A stretch of 64,000 nt of DNA from positions 1 to 64,000 of the forward strand of contig JAFWWC010000024.1 in assembly GCA_017518105.1 (NCBI GenBank), read 5' to 3'. Position numbers and translations under genes: made by a program. Below the pieces are notes generated by a model. It searched no databases. It worked only from the letters and a program-made list of their open reading frames with translations, and was not told the DNA's origin. Numbering within the stretch: the first letter of the stretch is position 1; each line of letters opens with the position of its first letter. The DNA is from Selenomonadaceae bacterium. Its GTDB lineage: Bacteria > Bacillota > Negativicutes > Selenomonadales > Selenomonadaceae. Positions 1 to 6,333 of the stretch are shown in pieces.

Positions 1-47
1 ACACAAATTTTATTCTGTTCCATTGCGCGTCAGTTAAATCTTTGTGG

Positions 48-116
48 TAAAATGAATTTGACATAAGCAAGACCTACTTTCAAATTCATTTTATCATTGC
101 TTGTGTTTTTCTTTTA
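48..116 (+). ncRNA. Inverted repeat with possible H-type pseudoknot and U-tract
   Basis: Bases 48-61 are a perfect 14-base reverse complement of 80-93. The loop bases 62-70 also pair over nine positions (one G-U) with 97-105, just beyond the first stem, and a T-rich run follows (106-115). The two helices can form an H-type pseudoknot or act as alternative hairpins. It may be a terminator/antiterminator or small RNA; a TTGACA at 58-63 lies inside it, so promoter use cannot be excluded. Function unknown. Confidence 0.45.
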
Positions 117-154
117 CTTGACTTTACCAACAACCCCTAGGCGACGTTAAGGCA

Positions 155-373
155 ATGGACGCGCTGATTGATTTGTTCCCGAAAGATAATGAGCTTTTGG
201 ACTTCGTGCTAGAGAACGTCAATAAAATCTACGACAACATTTATATCACGAATGCAGGAAGGTTTGCCTTTGGTAGCCTGAGGGTGGAAGAGTATACGCC
301 GCAATATGGCGAGGCAGTCGAACGCCGCAGAATTAGGAATAAGATTTTGCAACTCAAAGCTAAGGAGGCTTGA
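155..373 (+). CDS. Small hypothetical protein, possibly a gene fragment
   Basis: This 72-residue reading frame starts at an ATG with only a poor, very close purine-rich stretch before it. The frame stays open upstream to a stop at 119-121, so the start is uncertain and it could be the 3' remnant of a longer gene. The product is charged and soluble-looking, with no signal peptide or membrane segment, and I recognise no family. Its last codons contain the AAGGAGG site (362-368) for the Sel1-repeat gene that begins six bases after its stop. The two are therefore probably cotranscribed and translationally linked. Confidence 0.5.
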   Translation: MDALIDLFPKDNELLDFVLENVNKIYDNIYITNAGRFAFGSLRVEEYTPQYGEAVERRRIRNKILQLKAKEA

Positions 374-379
374 TAGACG

Positions 380-1723
380 ATGATTAGGAACGAAAAAGCT
401 TTAATCAAGAAAGCCGAGGCGGGCGACATTAAAGCGATTAAAACTCTGGCGAGACGCTACGACAAAGCGTCCGGACGCTGGACTGATGAACCAAAGGTCG
501 GAGAGAGTGTCAGCCTTAGTGACTTCTTCGCGAACATGGAGCGGGAAGAGAACGAGCCTTGCAAGGAAAAAGCCTTTGAATGGTTTATGAAGGGAGCTGA
601 GCTCGGCGACCCCGAATGCATGTACGAGGTAGGCTATCGAATCTATGACGCGATAGGCTGTTGCAAGGACGAGGAATGGAAATCTCGCGGCAAGAAGTCT
701 TTCGATTGGTATCTCAAGTCCGCGAAGTCAGGCTACGTGCCCGCGATGAGGATTACGGCTTACATGTATGGCGGGTTGTGCGTCGAGAAGAACGAGCCAG
801 AGAGTTTTCGCTGGTACCTTAAGGCGGCTGAACTCGGCGACGAGAATTCTATAGCCGAAGTTGCTAAGTACTACGCAAAGGGGAAGGGAACGGAGAAAAA
901 TTTGGCGGAGGCTGATAAGTGGCTCGCTAAGCTAAGCGACGAAGATTATCGGCGCATCCTTCACGAACTTGCCCAAAGTAGCGACGACGATAAAATCATG
1001 TGGCTCGACCGGTTAATTGAATTCGGCGACGCGCTTGCCCTGAAGTACAAAGCAGACGTCTACGCGGAAGAGGGAAAATTCCCCGAAGCCTTGGAACTTT
1101 ATATCAAAGCTGGTCAGGGCGACCCCGAAGGTTACAATCAAGACGTTTTGTCAGAAGCACTTGTTCAGGCGGGCAATATCTACTACACGGGCGACGCGGG
1201 CGAGCAAAGCGACGATTTAGCCTTGAAGTATTACAAGATGGCGGCGCACAAGGGATATATCAAAGGTATGATTCACTGCGGCAGATTGATTTATGACCGT
1301 GGGCAGTTCAATGAGGCGGAAAAGTACTTCGACTACGCCGCCAATAACCGGGAGCGGTTCCCGTTCGTCAATCGGATAAACGGCGTTGCCCGCGAGTACA
1401 TTGGGCATATCTGCGCTTGGCGTGGCGACATGGCGGAGGCTTATCGTTGGTATGCTTTGGCGTCGGAGGACTACAACAATCAAGCAATGAAACTCAAGAT
1501 GGCGGACGCTTACTTCTATGGCGACGGCGTGCCCCAAGACGTGACTAAAGCTCTTGCGCTCTACGACGAGGCGGGCAAGTATTCTAGCCATGAATATTTC
1601 TTCGAGGCTCGGACGAAGCTCGCTTGGATTCATGAGCTCGGCGAACTCGTCGATAAGAATTCGACTACGGCTGATGAGCATTGGAAGGAACTGCCGCCCG
1701 AATGCAGACCTGAGCGGGCTTGA
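380..1723 (+). CDS. Sel1-like repeat (TPR-type) protein
   Basis: A 447-residue protein built largely of Sel1-like repeats, helical hairpins of about 36-40 residues. Units show the familiar pattern of AxxWYxKAAELGD followed by a small-residue helix, as in SFRWYLKAAELGD (about 145-157) and LKYYKMAAHKGY (about 280-291). Sel1 repeats are protein-interaction scaffolds and often sit in signalling or stress proteins. No signal peptide is visible, so it should be cytosolic. The start follows AAGGAGG at 11 bases. It precedes two phosphatase fusion genes on the same strand but is separated from them by a terminator-like palindrome and a new promoter, so a shared pathway is plausible but unproven. No catalytic domain is seen. 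Confidence 0.85.
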   Translation: MIRNEKALIKKAEAGDIKAIKTLARRYDKASGRWTDEPKVGESVSLSDFFANMEREENEPCKEKAFEWFMKGAELGDPECMYEVGYRIYDAIGCCKDEEWKSRGKKSFDWYLKSAKSGYVPAMRITAYMYGGLCVEKNEPESFRWYLKAAELGDENSIAEVAKYYAKGKGTEKNLAEADKWLAKLSDEDYRRILHELAQSSDDDKIMWLDRLIEFGDALALKYKADVYAEEGKFPEALELYIKAGQGDPEGYNQDVLSEALVQAGNIYYTGDAGEQSDDLALKYYKMAAHKGYIKGMIHCGRLIYDRGQFNEAEKYFDYAANNRERFPFVNRINGVAREYIGHICAWRGDMAEAYRWYALASEDYNNQAMKLKMADAYFYGDGVPQDVTKALALYDEAGKYSSHEYFFEARTKLAWIHELGELVDKNSTTADEHWKELPPECRPERA

Positions 1724-1735
1724 CTCTCTAACCTG

Positions 1736-1787
1736 TGATATAATTGCCGAGTGTTATTGTAAGTGTGGACGCTCGGCAATTCTTTTT
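1736..1787 (+). promoter_or_regulatory. Extended -10 promoter overlapping a terminator-like palindrome
   Basis: TATAAT at 1739-1744 is preceded by TG at 1736-1737, giving an extended -10; no good -35 is present at 16-18 bases. The left arm of an inverted repeat (1742-1751, AATTGCCGAG; right arm 1772-1781) overlaps this -10, and the right arm runs into CTTTTT. The palindrome can terminate transcripts of the Sel1 gene and could also be an operator over the phosphatase promoter. The ribosome site GGAGGT follows directly. Confidence 0.5.
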
Positions 1788-1800
1788 GGAGGTGTTGAAC

Positions 1801-2994
1801 ATGAGCGACGAAAAATTTTTCCTAGACGGCGTGGAGGGCATTATCCCGAAGGTCAACGACACGCCCTATAAACGAATCCTGGCTATCGGCGACGTGCACG
1901 GGCAGTTTGCTAAGCTCCAATCCCTGCTGAAGAAAGTTTCTATCACGGAAGATGATTTGGTCATTGCGCTGGGCGATTACATAGACCGCGGCGACGGCGT
2001 GGCGGACGTCCTCAAATGGGTCATGGAGAACAAGGACAAGAGCAACTACATTTTCCTGCGCGGTAATCACGAACAGATGATGCTGGACGCCTTGAAGTCG
2101 AACGGCGCGGACAGAATCACTTGGATAATCAACGGCGGCAAGGCTACGATATTTGCTCTGCGCGAGCTGAACTCAAAGAAGATTATCCCGTTCAATGACA
2201 TTCTGAACTTCGTAGAGAACTTGCCGCAGGGTTATTCGATTAAGGTCGGCGGGCGAACTTATTTCTTCTGTCATGCGGGCGTTGACTCAGCTAAGCCGCT
2301 CGATAAGCAGGACGATTATTTCTTGCTGTGGTCGCGCAGTGAATTCTTCAACACCTACGACGGCGACGACGTGATTATCAGCGGACACTCGCCGATTAGA
2401 TACTACTTCGACTACGACGCTAACAATACGCGCCCGCTTAAAGTCCCCGGCAAGAATATCATCATGGTTGATACGGGAGCTTACACTCGCGGCGGGCGGC
2501 TATCGGCGGTGGACTTGTTAAGCGGGCAATACTGGCAGAGCAATCTGGACGTGCCGGGCGATATTATCTTCGTCTGCAGTGGCAATACGTGCCGTTCGCC
2601 CATGGCTAAATATATCATGCGGCACTTGCTCGCTAAGGCTGGGCTAAAGGAACTCTCGGTCGACTCGGCGGGCTGTAATAGCAACGGCGGCTCGTTCATG
2701 AGCATTGGCACCTTCGACGAGCTGGTAAACAACAACATTCCATTTCAAGCGCACGTATCCAAGCCTTTCACTAAGCGCGAATACGAAAACTTTAAGCGCG
2801 TCATCGCTCTGGATAGTAATGTTTTTAAAAGCGTCAAAGAAATTTCCAAAGGCGACACCGATAACAAAGTTCGTTTGCTTGAGGTCGAAGACCCTTGGAT
2901 AACGGGCAATTATCACAAAGCCTACAAAGAAATCTTCAAAGGTTGCGCGGCTCTCTTGAATGAGCTTACGGAGGAGACATCATGCACAGAATAA
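1801..2994 (+). CDS. PPP-type metallophosphatase fused to low-molecular-weight tyrosine phosphatase
   Basis: A 397-residue two-domain enzyme. Residues about 20-245 form a calcineurin-like PPP phosphatase with complete motifs: GDVHG, GDYIDRG, GNHE, FCHAG and GHS, which supply the two-metal site and phosphate-binding arginine. Residues about 255-390 form an LMW protein-tyrosine phosphatase with the CSGNTCRSP loop (C-X5-R-S), VDSAGC, and the general-acid Asp in the VEDPW segment. It should therefore remove phosphate from Ser/Thr (or small molecules) and from Tyr (or Arg) substrates. The start at 1801 follows TGGAGGT; an upstream TTG at 1744 lies within the promoter hairpin and was rejected. The 3' end overlaps the next gene by 13 bases. 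Confidence 0.85.
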   Translation: MSDEKFFLDGVEGIIPKVNDTPYKRILAIGDVHGQFAKLQSLLKKVSITEDDLVIALGDYIDRGDGVADVLKWVMENKDKSNYIFLRGNHEQMMLDALKSNGADRITWIINGGKATIFALRELNSKKIIPFNDILNFVENLPQGYSIKVGGRTYFFCHAGVDSAKPLDKQDDYFLLWSRSEFFNTYDGDDVIISGHSPIRYYFDYDANNTRPLKVPGKNIIMVDTGAYTRGGRLSAVDLLSGQYWQSNLDVPGDIIFVCSGNTCRSPMAKYIMRHLLAKAGLKELSVDSAGCNSNGGSFMSIGTFDELVNNNIPFQAHVSKPFTKREYENFKRVIALDSNVFKSVKEISKGDTDNKVRLLEVEDPWITGNYHKAYKEIFKGCAALLNELTEETSCTE

Positions 2995-4169
2995 TTTTCG
3001 TCTGCTACGGCAATACTTGTCGCTCGCCTATGGCGGAATATATCATGCGGCACTTGCTAAAGGCGGCGGGACTTGCTGATAAAGTTCGCGTCGACTCGGC
3101 GGGTTGCAAGTCTAGCGGCGAACCTATGAACGCGGGTATTCGCAAGGAATTGGCTAAGAATAATATCCCGTTCGATAATCGCCGCTCCAAAGTCTTCACG
3201 GCGCAAAGTTATCAGCAAGCGGATTGTATAATCGCTATGGACGGCGGCATCGTCGGGAAGATTAAACGCAAGGTCGGCGGCGACCCTGATAAAAAGATTC
3301 GGCTCCTAATCGACGCGGACGGAAGCCCCCTTAGCGTTGCCAATCCGTTTAACACGCACAATTATTCCAAAGCCTACTCGGAAATCTATCGCGGCTGTGT
3401 GGAGCTGTTAAAGACATTCGGCGCGGGAGAAACTTTTATCAACGACGCGGCGGACATTATTCCGAAGGTCAACGACTCGCCCTATAAGCGGCTAATTGCT
3501 ATCGGCGACGTGCACGCGGCTTTTGATAAGCTCCAGTCGTTGTGGCAGAAACTTTCCGTGGAGGAAGGCGATTTAATTTTGTTCCTTGGGGATTATCTTT
3601 ACGGCATGGGCGACGGCGATAAAAATGTTGAGACGTTGCATTGGCTCATTGAACACGCTAGGCAAAAGAACATCATCTTCTTGCGCGGCAACGTGGACGA
3701 TACTTATCTGGATTGCCTCTTTGACGAGCAAGGGAAAATGTTTCGAGGATTCAACAGCCGAGTTGCAAGGGGCATAAAGACTGCCGCTATCAAGGAGCCG
3801 TACTTCCCACAAGAGATTTACACCTTCCTGAACAACTTGCCGCTGTCCTATCAAGTCATGGTGGGCGGGCGGCAATACTTCTTCTGCCATGCGGGAATAA
3901 ATGTCGACAAGCCTCTTAACGCGCAGACGAAAAGTTATCTGATTGACCATCCGCGACTTAAAAGCTTTTACAGAGATTATGCGGACGAGGCGGTTATCGT
4001 CGTCGGACACAAAAGCCCGAAGAAAATCTTTGGTAATCCTGCCCTAACCATGCCAGTGAAAGTTCCGCGAAGAAATATCGTAATGCTAGACACAGGAGCA
4101 AAGGAAGACGGCTTGTTATCGGCAGTGGATTTGCTTAGCGGACGTTATTGGCAAAGTGAAACTAGATGA
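2982..4169 (+). CDS. LMW tyrosine phosphatase fused to degenerate PPP metallophosphatase (reverse domain order)
   Basis: A 395-residue protein with the same two domains as its upstream neighbour in swapped order. The LMW-PTP domain (about 1-140) keeps CYGNTCRSP and VDSAGC, but the expected DP general-acid motif reads NP (VANPFN), replacing the acid Asp by Asn. The PPP domain (about 160-390) keeps GDVH, GDY, FCHAG and GHK but has GDYLYGMG instead of GDYIDRG and GNVDD instead of GNHE. It thus loses the phosphate-binding Arg and catalytic His while keeping most metal ligands. Both genes share the motif IIPKVND before the PPP domain, which indicates common descent. It may be a low-activity or regulatory pseudoenzyme. 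The start lies inside the previous gene behind GGAGGA. Confidence 0.85.
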   Translation: MHRIIFVCYGNTCRSPMAEYIMRHLLKAAGLADKVRVDSAGCKSSGEPMNAGIRKELAKNNIPFDNRRSKVFTAQSYQQADCIIAMDGGIVGKIKRKVGGDPDKKIRLLIDADGSPLSVANPFNTHNYSKAYSEIYRGCVELLKTFGAGETFINDAADIIPKVNDSPYKRLIAIGDVHAAFDKLQSLWQKLSVEEGDLILFLGDYLYGMGDGDKNVETLHWLIEHARQKNIIFLRGNVDDTYLDCLFDEQGKMFRGFNSRVARGIKTAAIKEPYFPQEIYTFLNNLPLSYQVMVGGRQYFFCHAGINVDKPLNAQTKSYLIDHPRLKSFYRDYADEAVIVVGHKSPKKIFGNPALTMPVKVPRRNIVMLDTGAKEDGLLSAVDLLSGRYWQSETR

Positions 4170-4305
4170 CACTGGACTAGGGACGCAACCCGGCTCGCAT
4201 GGACGCGAGCCGCCCCGCGTTTGAATCATGGATGATTCATAGCGGGGAAGACGCCCTTTTCTTTTGTAACTTTTCTTTTGGGCGCGCAAAAGAAAAATTT
4301 ACCAC
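4168..4305. repeat. Three-hairpin intergenic repeat, copy A
   Basis: About 138 bases, near-identical to 5218-5353. Hairpin 1 is GGCTCGC/GCGAGCC with loop ATGGAC. Hairpin 2 is TGAATCAT/ATGATTCA flanked by CCCCGC and GCGGGG. Hairpin 3 is TTTTCTTTTG/CAAAAGAAAA. The copy begins in the stop codon of the phosphatase gene and ends just before the rplS terminator, so it fills a convergent spacer. Confidence 0.8.
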
Positions 4306-4308
4306 ACG

Positions 4309-4342
4309 AAAAAAGCCCGTCTCAGTCTTCTTGAAACGGACT
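4309..4342 (-). terminator. Intrinsic terminator of rplS
   Basis: On the minus strand a 10-base-pair stem (4333-4342 with 4314-4323, including G-U pairs) is followed by a run of T (complement of 4309-4314). It lies 28 bases past the rplS stop codon. Confidence 0.8.
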
Positions 4343-4369
4343 TTATTTACAGACTTCCCAACGCTGAAT

Positions 4370-4720
4370 TTATTTGTTGACTTTCTTTTCCTTAATGCGA
4401 GCCGCCTTGCCCGTGAGCTTGCGAAGATAATAGAGCTTGGCACGCCGAACGGCACCGCGGCGCACGACTTCAATTTTCTCGACGCGGGGCGAGTGCACAG
4501 GGAACATGCGCTCGACGCCAACGCCATAAGAAATTCTGCGGACGGTGAACATCTCACGCACGCCCGACCCCTGACGACCAATGACGACGCCTTCAAAAAC
4601 TTGGATACGCTCGCGGTTGCCTTCAACGATTTTTGCATGGACGCGAACCGTATCGCCCGGCGCGAATTGCGGAATGTTGTCACGCAGTTGTTCTTTTTCC
4701 AAAAGTTCGATGATATTCAA
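4370..4720 (-). CDS. rplS: 50S ribosomal protein L19
   Basis: The 116-residue product is a full-length bacterial L19, which sits at the 30S-50S interface and helps form an intersubunit bridge. It carries the family hallmarks: an N-terminal helix, [10 protein letters not shown], the EGVVIGRQG segment, ERMFPVHSP, and the basic C-terminal tail with [17 protein letters not shown]. In many Bacillota rplS closes the ffh-rpsP-khpA-rimM-trmD operon. Here it stands alone with its own TTGACA promoter and terminator, about 26 kb from ffh-rpsP-khpA, and rimM and trmD are absent from the window. A leader of about 65 bases separates promoter and gene and could host an L19 leader-type autoregulatory structure, which I did not resolve. 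Confidence 0.97.
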   Translation of the reverse strand: MNIIELLEKEQLRDNIPQFAPGDTVRVHAKIVEGNRERIQVFEGVVIGRQGSGVREMFTVRRISYGVGVERMFPVHSPRVEKIEVVRRGAVRRAKLYYLRKLTGKAARIKEKKVNK

Positions 4721-4789
4721 TTTTGAGTCCTCCTATCTTTGTCTGACGTTCTTGCCCGCACGCAGAGGAACGCCTTTTAAGCGCGCAAA

Positions 4790-4818
4790 GTCTAACACAG
4801 AAAAATTATCGCTGTCAA
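4790..4818 (-). promoter_or_regulatory. rplS promoter
   Basis: Minus strand: TTGACA (complement of 4813-4818), 17-base spacer, TTAGAC (complement of 4790-4795) with an upstream TG. Its -35 forms one arm of the palindrome TGTCAAGTTGACA (4813-4825), whose other arm is the -35 of the divergent riboswitch promoter. Confidence 0.7.
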
Positions 4819-4819
4819 G

Positions 4820-4848
4820 TTGACAAACGCGGCGATTTGTAGGAATAT
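4820..4848 (+). promoter_or_regulatory. Promoter of the cobalamin riboswitch transcript
   Basis: TTGACA at 4820-4825, 17-base spacer, weak -10 GAATAT at 4843-4848. It is back-to-back with the rplS promoter: the two -35 boxes are separated by one base (TGTCAA-G-TTGACA), so polymerase binding at the two should be mutually exclusive. Confidence 0.55.
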
Positions 4849-4875
4849 AGGCGCGTTGAAAATTTCATACGGATT

Positions 4876-5026
4876 GGGTCGAGTGGCGCAAGCCTCAATA
4901 GGGAATCCGGTCAAAAGCCGGAACGGTCACGCCACCGTAGCGGGGAGCGACTCTGCAAGAATGTCACTGGGAAACTGGGAAGGCGCAGACGAGCTAGGAG
5001 CCGAAGTCGGGAGAACTGCTCGATTA
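4876..5026 (+). ncRNA. Cobalamin (B12) riboswitch
   Basis: The sequence carries the conserved cobalamin-aptamer landmarks in order: AATAGGGAATCCGG with the paired AAAAGCCGGAACGG, the CACGCCACCG core, CACTGGGAAACTGGGAAGG, and the B12-box region GCCGAAGTCGGGAGAACTGC. A closing helix P1 can form between TCGAG (4879-4883) and CTCGA (5019-5023). Adenosyl- or aquo-cobalamin binding would control the downstream platform, where a terminator stem lies at 5088-5103. No cobalamin transport or synthesis gene follows: the next plus-strand space holds only a 28-codon ORF, and the next gene is on the opposite strand. It is therefore an orphan, or controls a noncoding/antisense RNA. Confidence 0.93.
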
Positions 5027-5087
5027 ACAATCACCGTTTGACCTGCGAGCGACAGGAAGGGGATTTGAGCTTTATTTTTATTTCCTG

Positions 5088-5108
5088 CGCCCGCGATTGG
5101 GCGTTTTT
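5088..5108 (+). terminator. Riboswitch-proximal intrinsic terminator
   Basis: Stem CGCCC (5088-5092) / GGGCG (5099-5103) followed by TTTTT and then CTTTT. It lies about 60 bases after the aptamer and is the likely expression platform. A second, weaker stem (about 5175-5195) followed by eight T lies downstream. Confidence 0.65.
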
Positions 5109-5143
5109 CTTTTGGCGAAAAGTTTTCCCTTAACGGGGAGGCA

Positions 5144-5230
5144 TTGCTCATACATCTTGCTGAGGACTCAGCAGCTCCCGCTCATTTGGCAGGAGATTTT
5201 TTTTGCAATCACAACAAGACACTCGACTAG
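5144..5230 (+). CDS. Possible 28-codon leader peptide after the riboswitch
   Basis: A TTG at 5144 lies behind GGGGAGG with suitable spacing and opens a frame of 28 codons ending at TAG 5228-5230, inside repeat copy B. The frame lies past the riboswitch terminator, so B12 could control it. It resembles no family I know and may be chance. It is listed because it is the only plus-strand frame with a good ribosome site between the riboswitch and the repeat. Confidence 0.2.
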   Translation: MLIHLAEDSAAPAHLAGDFFCNHNKTLD

Positions 5231-5353
5231 GGACGCAAACCGGCTCGCATGGACGCGAGCCGCCGGCGTTTGAATCATGGATGATTCATAGCCGGTCTAC
5301 GCCCTTTTCTTTTGTAACTTTTCTTTTGGGCGGGCAAAAGAAAAGTTTGCCAC
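5218..5353. repeat. Three-hairpin intergenic repeat, copy B
   Basis: Near-identical to 4168-4305. The outer pairing around the TGAATCAT/ATGATTCA hairpin is CCGGC/GCCGG here and CCCCGC/GCGGGG in copy A, so both arms changed together and pairing is kept. Hairpin 3 loop is GGCGGG against GGCGCG. It ends one base before the stop codon of the minus-strand gene at 5355. Confidence 0.8.
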
Positions 5354-5354
5354 T

Positions 5355-5804
5355 TTACCAACGTAGCTTCCTCTGCCAGGCAAGCAAATCTTTTTTCGAG
5401 AGCGGCAAATCAATCGACTGCCCATTGTCATAGAAAAATTTTATGCGAATCTCCTTAGCCAAAAGTAAATCCTTTAAGCTAGACTTCGGGAAGTGGAAGA
5501 ACAATTTATTTTCGTTGCGAAAACCTTTTGGCGTCTGCTTCGTTATGGCATCGACTTCCCAGGGTGCGCCGTCCGTGAAGATAATCGCCTTGTTCAGAAG
5601 TTGTGCCTTGTCATAGCGGTAATCCCACAAGCTAAGCGTCGCACTTTCCCAGTTGCCGTCCACGTCGCGTCCAACTTGAAAATCCGTCGCCGCGTATTTG
5701 TCTAGAGTCTCTGCTTCGCGGTGGTCATGATGCCACGTGTAACTTGCTCCGAAAATTCCCAAGAGAATCAACGCTACTCCGATTCCCAATAAAATTTTTT
5801 GCAT
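5355..5804 (-). CDS. Hypothetical membrane-anchored or secreted protein
   Basis: The 149-residue product opens with a short basic start and one hydrophobic segment (about residues 4-20, ILLGIGVALILLGIFGA), then a hydrophilic domain rich in aromatic residues. It is an N-terminal anchor or uncleaved signal, with the domain outside the membrane. The ATG at 5804 is preferred because GGAGG lies six bases before it; a TTG two codons upstream overlaps that site. I do not recognise the family. Any transcript reading through from the B12 riboswitch would be antisense to this gene, which gives a possible regulatory link. Confidence 0.7.
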   Translation of the reverse strand: MQKILLGIGVALILLGIFGASYTWHHDHREAETLDKYAATDFQVGRDVDGNWESATLSLWDYRYDKAQLLNKAIIFTDGAPWEVDAITKQTPKGFRNENKLFFHFPKSSLKDLLLAKEIRIKFFYDNGQSIDLPLSKKDLLAWQRKLRW

Positions 5805-5822
5805 GACCAACCTCCGCTTTAC

Positions 5823-5852
5823 TTTACATTCTGCTTACGCTTATAGTACAAT
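5823..5852 (+). promoter_or_regulatory. Promoter of the 126-residue hypothetical gene
   Basis: TTTACA (5823-5828), 18-base spacer, TACAAT (5847-5852), upstream of the ribosome site GGGAGGAG. Confidence 0.6.
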
Positions 5853-5895
5853 ACCTGCAGTAATTTTTTCAATAATTTTTTCGGGAGGAGTTCTT

Positions 5896-6276
5896 ATGCT
5901 AAGACCTCGTTTTGAAGATGAAGAAGAAGTTTATATCCCAGAAATCGAAGTAGATGAGTCGGGCTTTAACGTCCATGATCGTATTCCTCATTCCAATGCA
6001 GGCGTCGCACTCGGCTGGTCGGCATTGGAACAGCAAATGTTTGACATGCTCCTTTTGAATCGATTCGCCGCTGATGATCAAGAATTGCTCGACGAGACGG
6101 CACGCACCATTTCCCGCTTGGTCGAAACCTTCGAGGCTCACGAAATCGCCCGAATCATGGCGGTCGCAATGATGTCCTTCCAGCTCGCCGCCGCCGAGGA
6201 TAAATCCTTTGAAGACGAATACAACAAATACCGCGAATACATTAAGAAGCACCCCGAAGATTTGGAAGAGATTTAA
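5896..6276 (+). CDS. Hypothetical acidic helical protein
   Basis: A 126-residue protein with a very acidic N terminus (about residues 5-25, many Glu and Asp) and a helical remainder; no signal or membrane segment. ATG 5896 follows GGGAGGAG, and the -10 TACAAT promoter lies 45 bases upstream, so longer N-terminal readings would start inside the promoter and were rejected. A strong hairpin with a T-run follows the stop and separates it from the rnmV-rsmA pair. I recognise no family. Confidence 0.75.
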   Translation: MLRPRFEDEEEVYIPEIEVDESGFNVHDRIPHSNAGVALGWSALEQQMFDMLLLNRFAADDQELLDETARTISRLVETFEAHEIARIMAVAMMSFQLAAAEDKSFEDEYNKYREYIKKHPEDLEEI

Positions 6277-6294
6277 TCGTAAGCTCCGCTCCTT

Positions 6295-6320
6295 GCCGCG
6301 TTTGCGGCTTAATTTTTTTT
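6295..6320 (+). terminator. Intrinsic terminator or attenuator before rnmV
   Basis: GCCGC (6295-6299) / GCGGC (6304-6308) stem with a four-base loop, then TTAATTTTTTTT. It ends the 126-residue gene's transcript and, lying directly before the rnmV ribosome site, could attenuate read-through into rnmV-rsmA. Confidence 0.7.
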
Positions 6321-6333
6321 CGGAGGTGATTTC

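Noticed and set aside
48..116. Type III toxin-antitoxin RNA
   Set aside because: There is a pseudoknot-like fold but no tandem repeats of it and no ToxN-like gene next to it.
1720..1744. Standard promoter TTGACT...TATAAT before the phosphatase genes
   Set aside because: The spacer is only 13 bases, too short for sigma-A recognition; the extended -10 alone is the better reading.
4199..4726. 175-codon plus-strand frame opposite rplS
   Set aside because: Antisense shadow of the L19 gene.
4820..5041. 73-codon frame across the riboswitch
   Set aside because: It starts in the -35 box and is fully covered by conserved aptamer sequence; coincidental.
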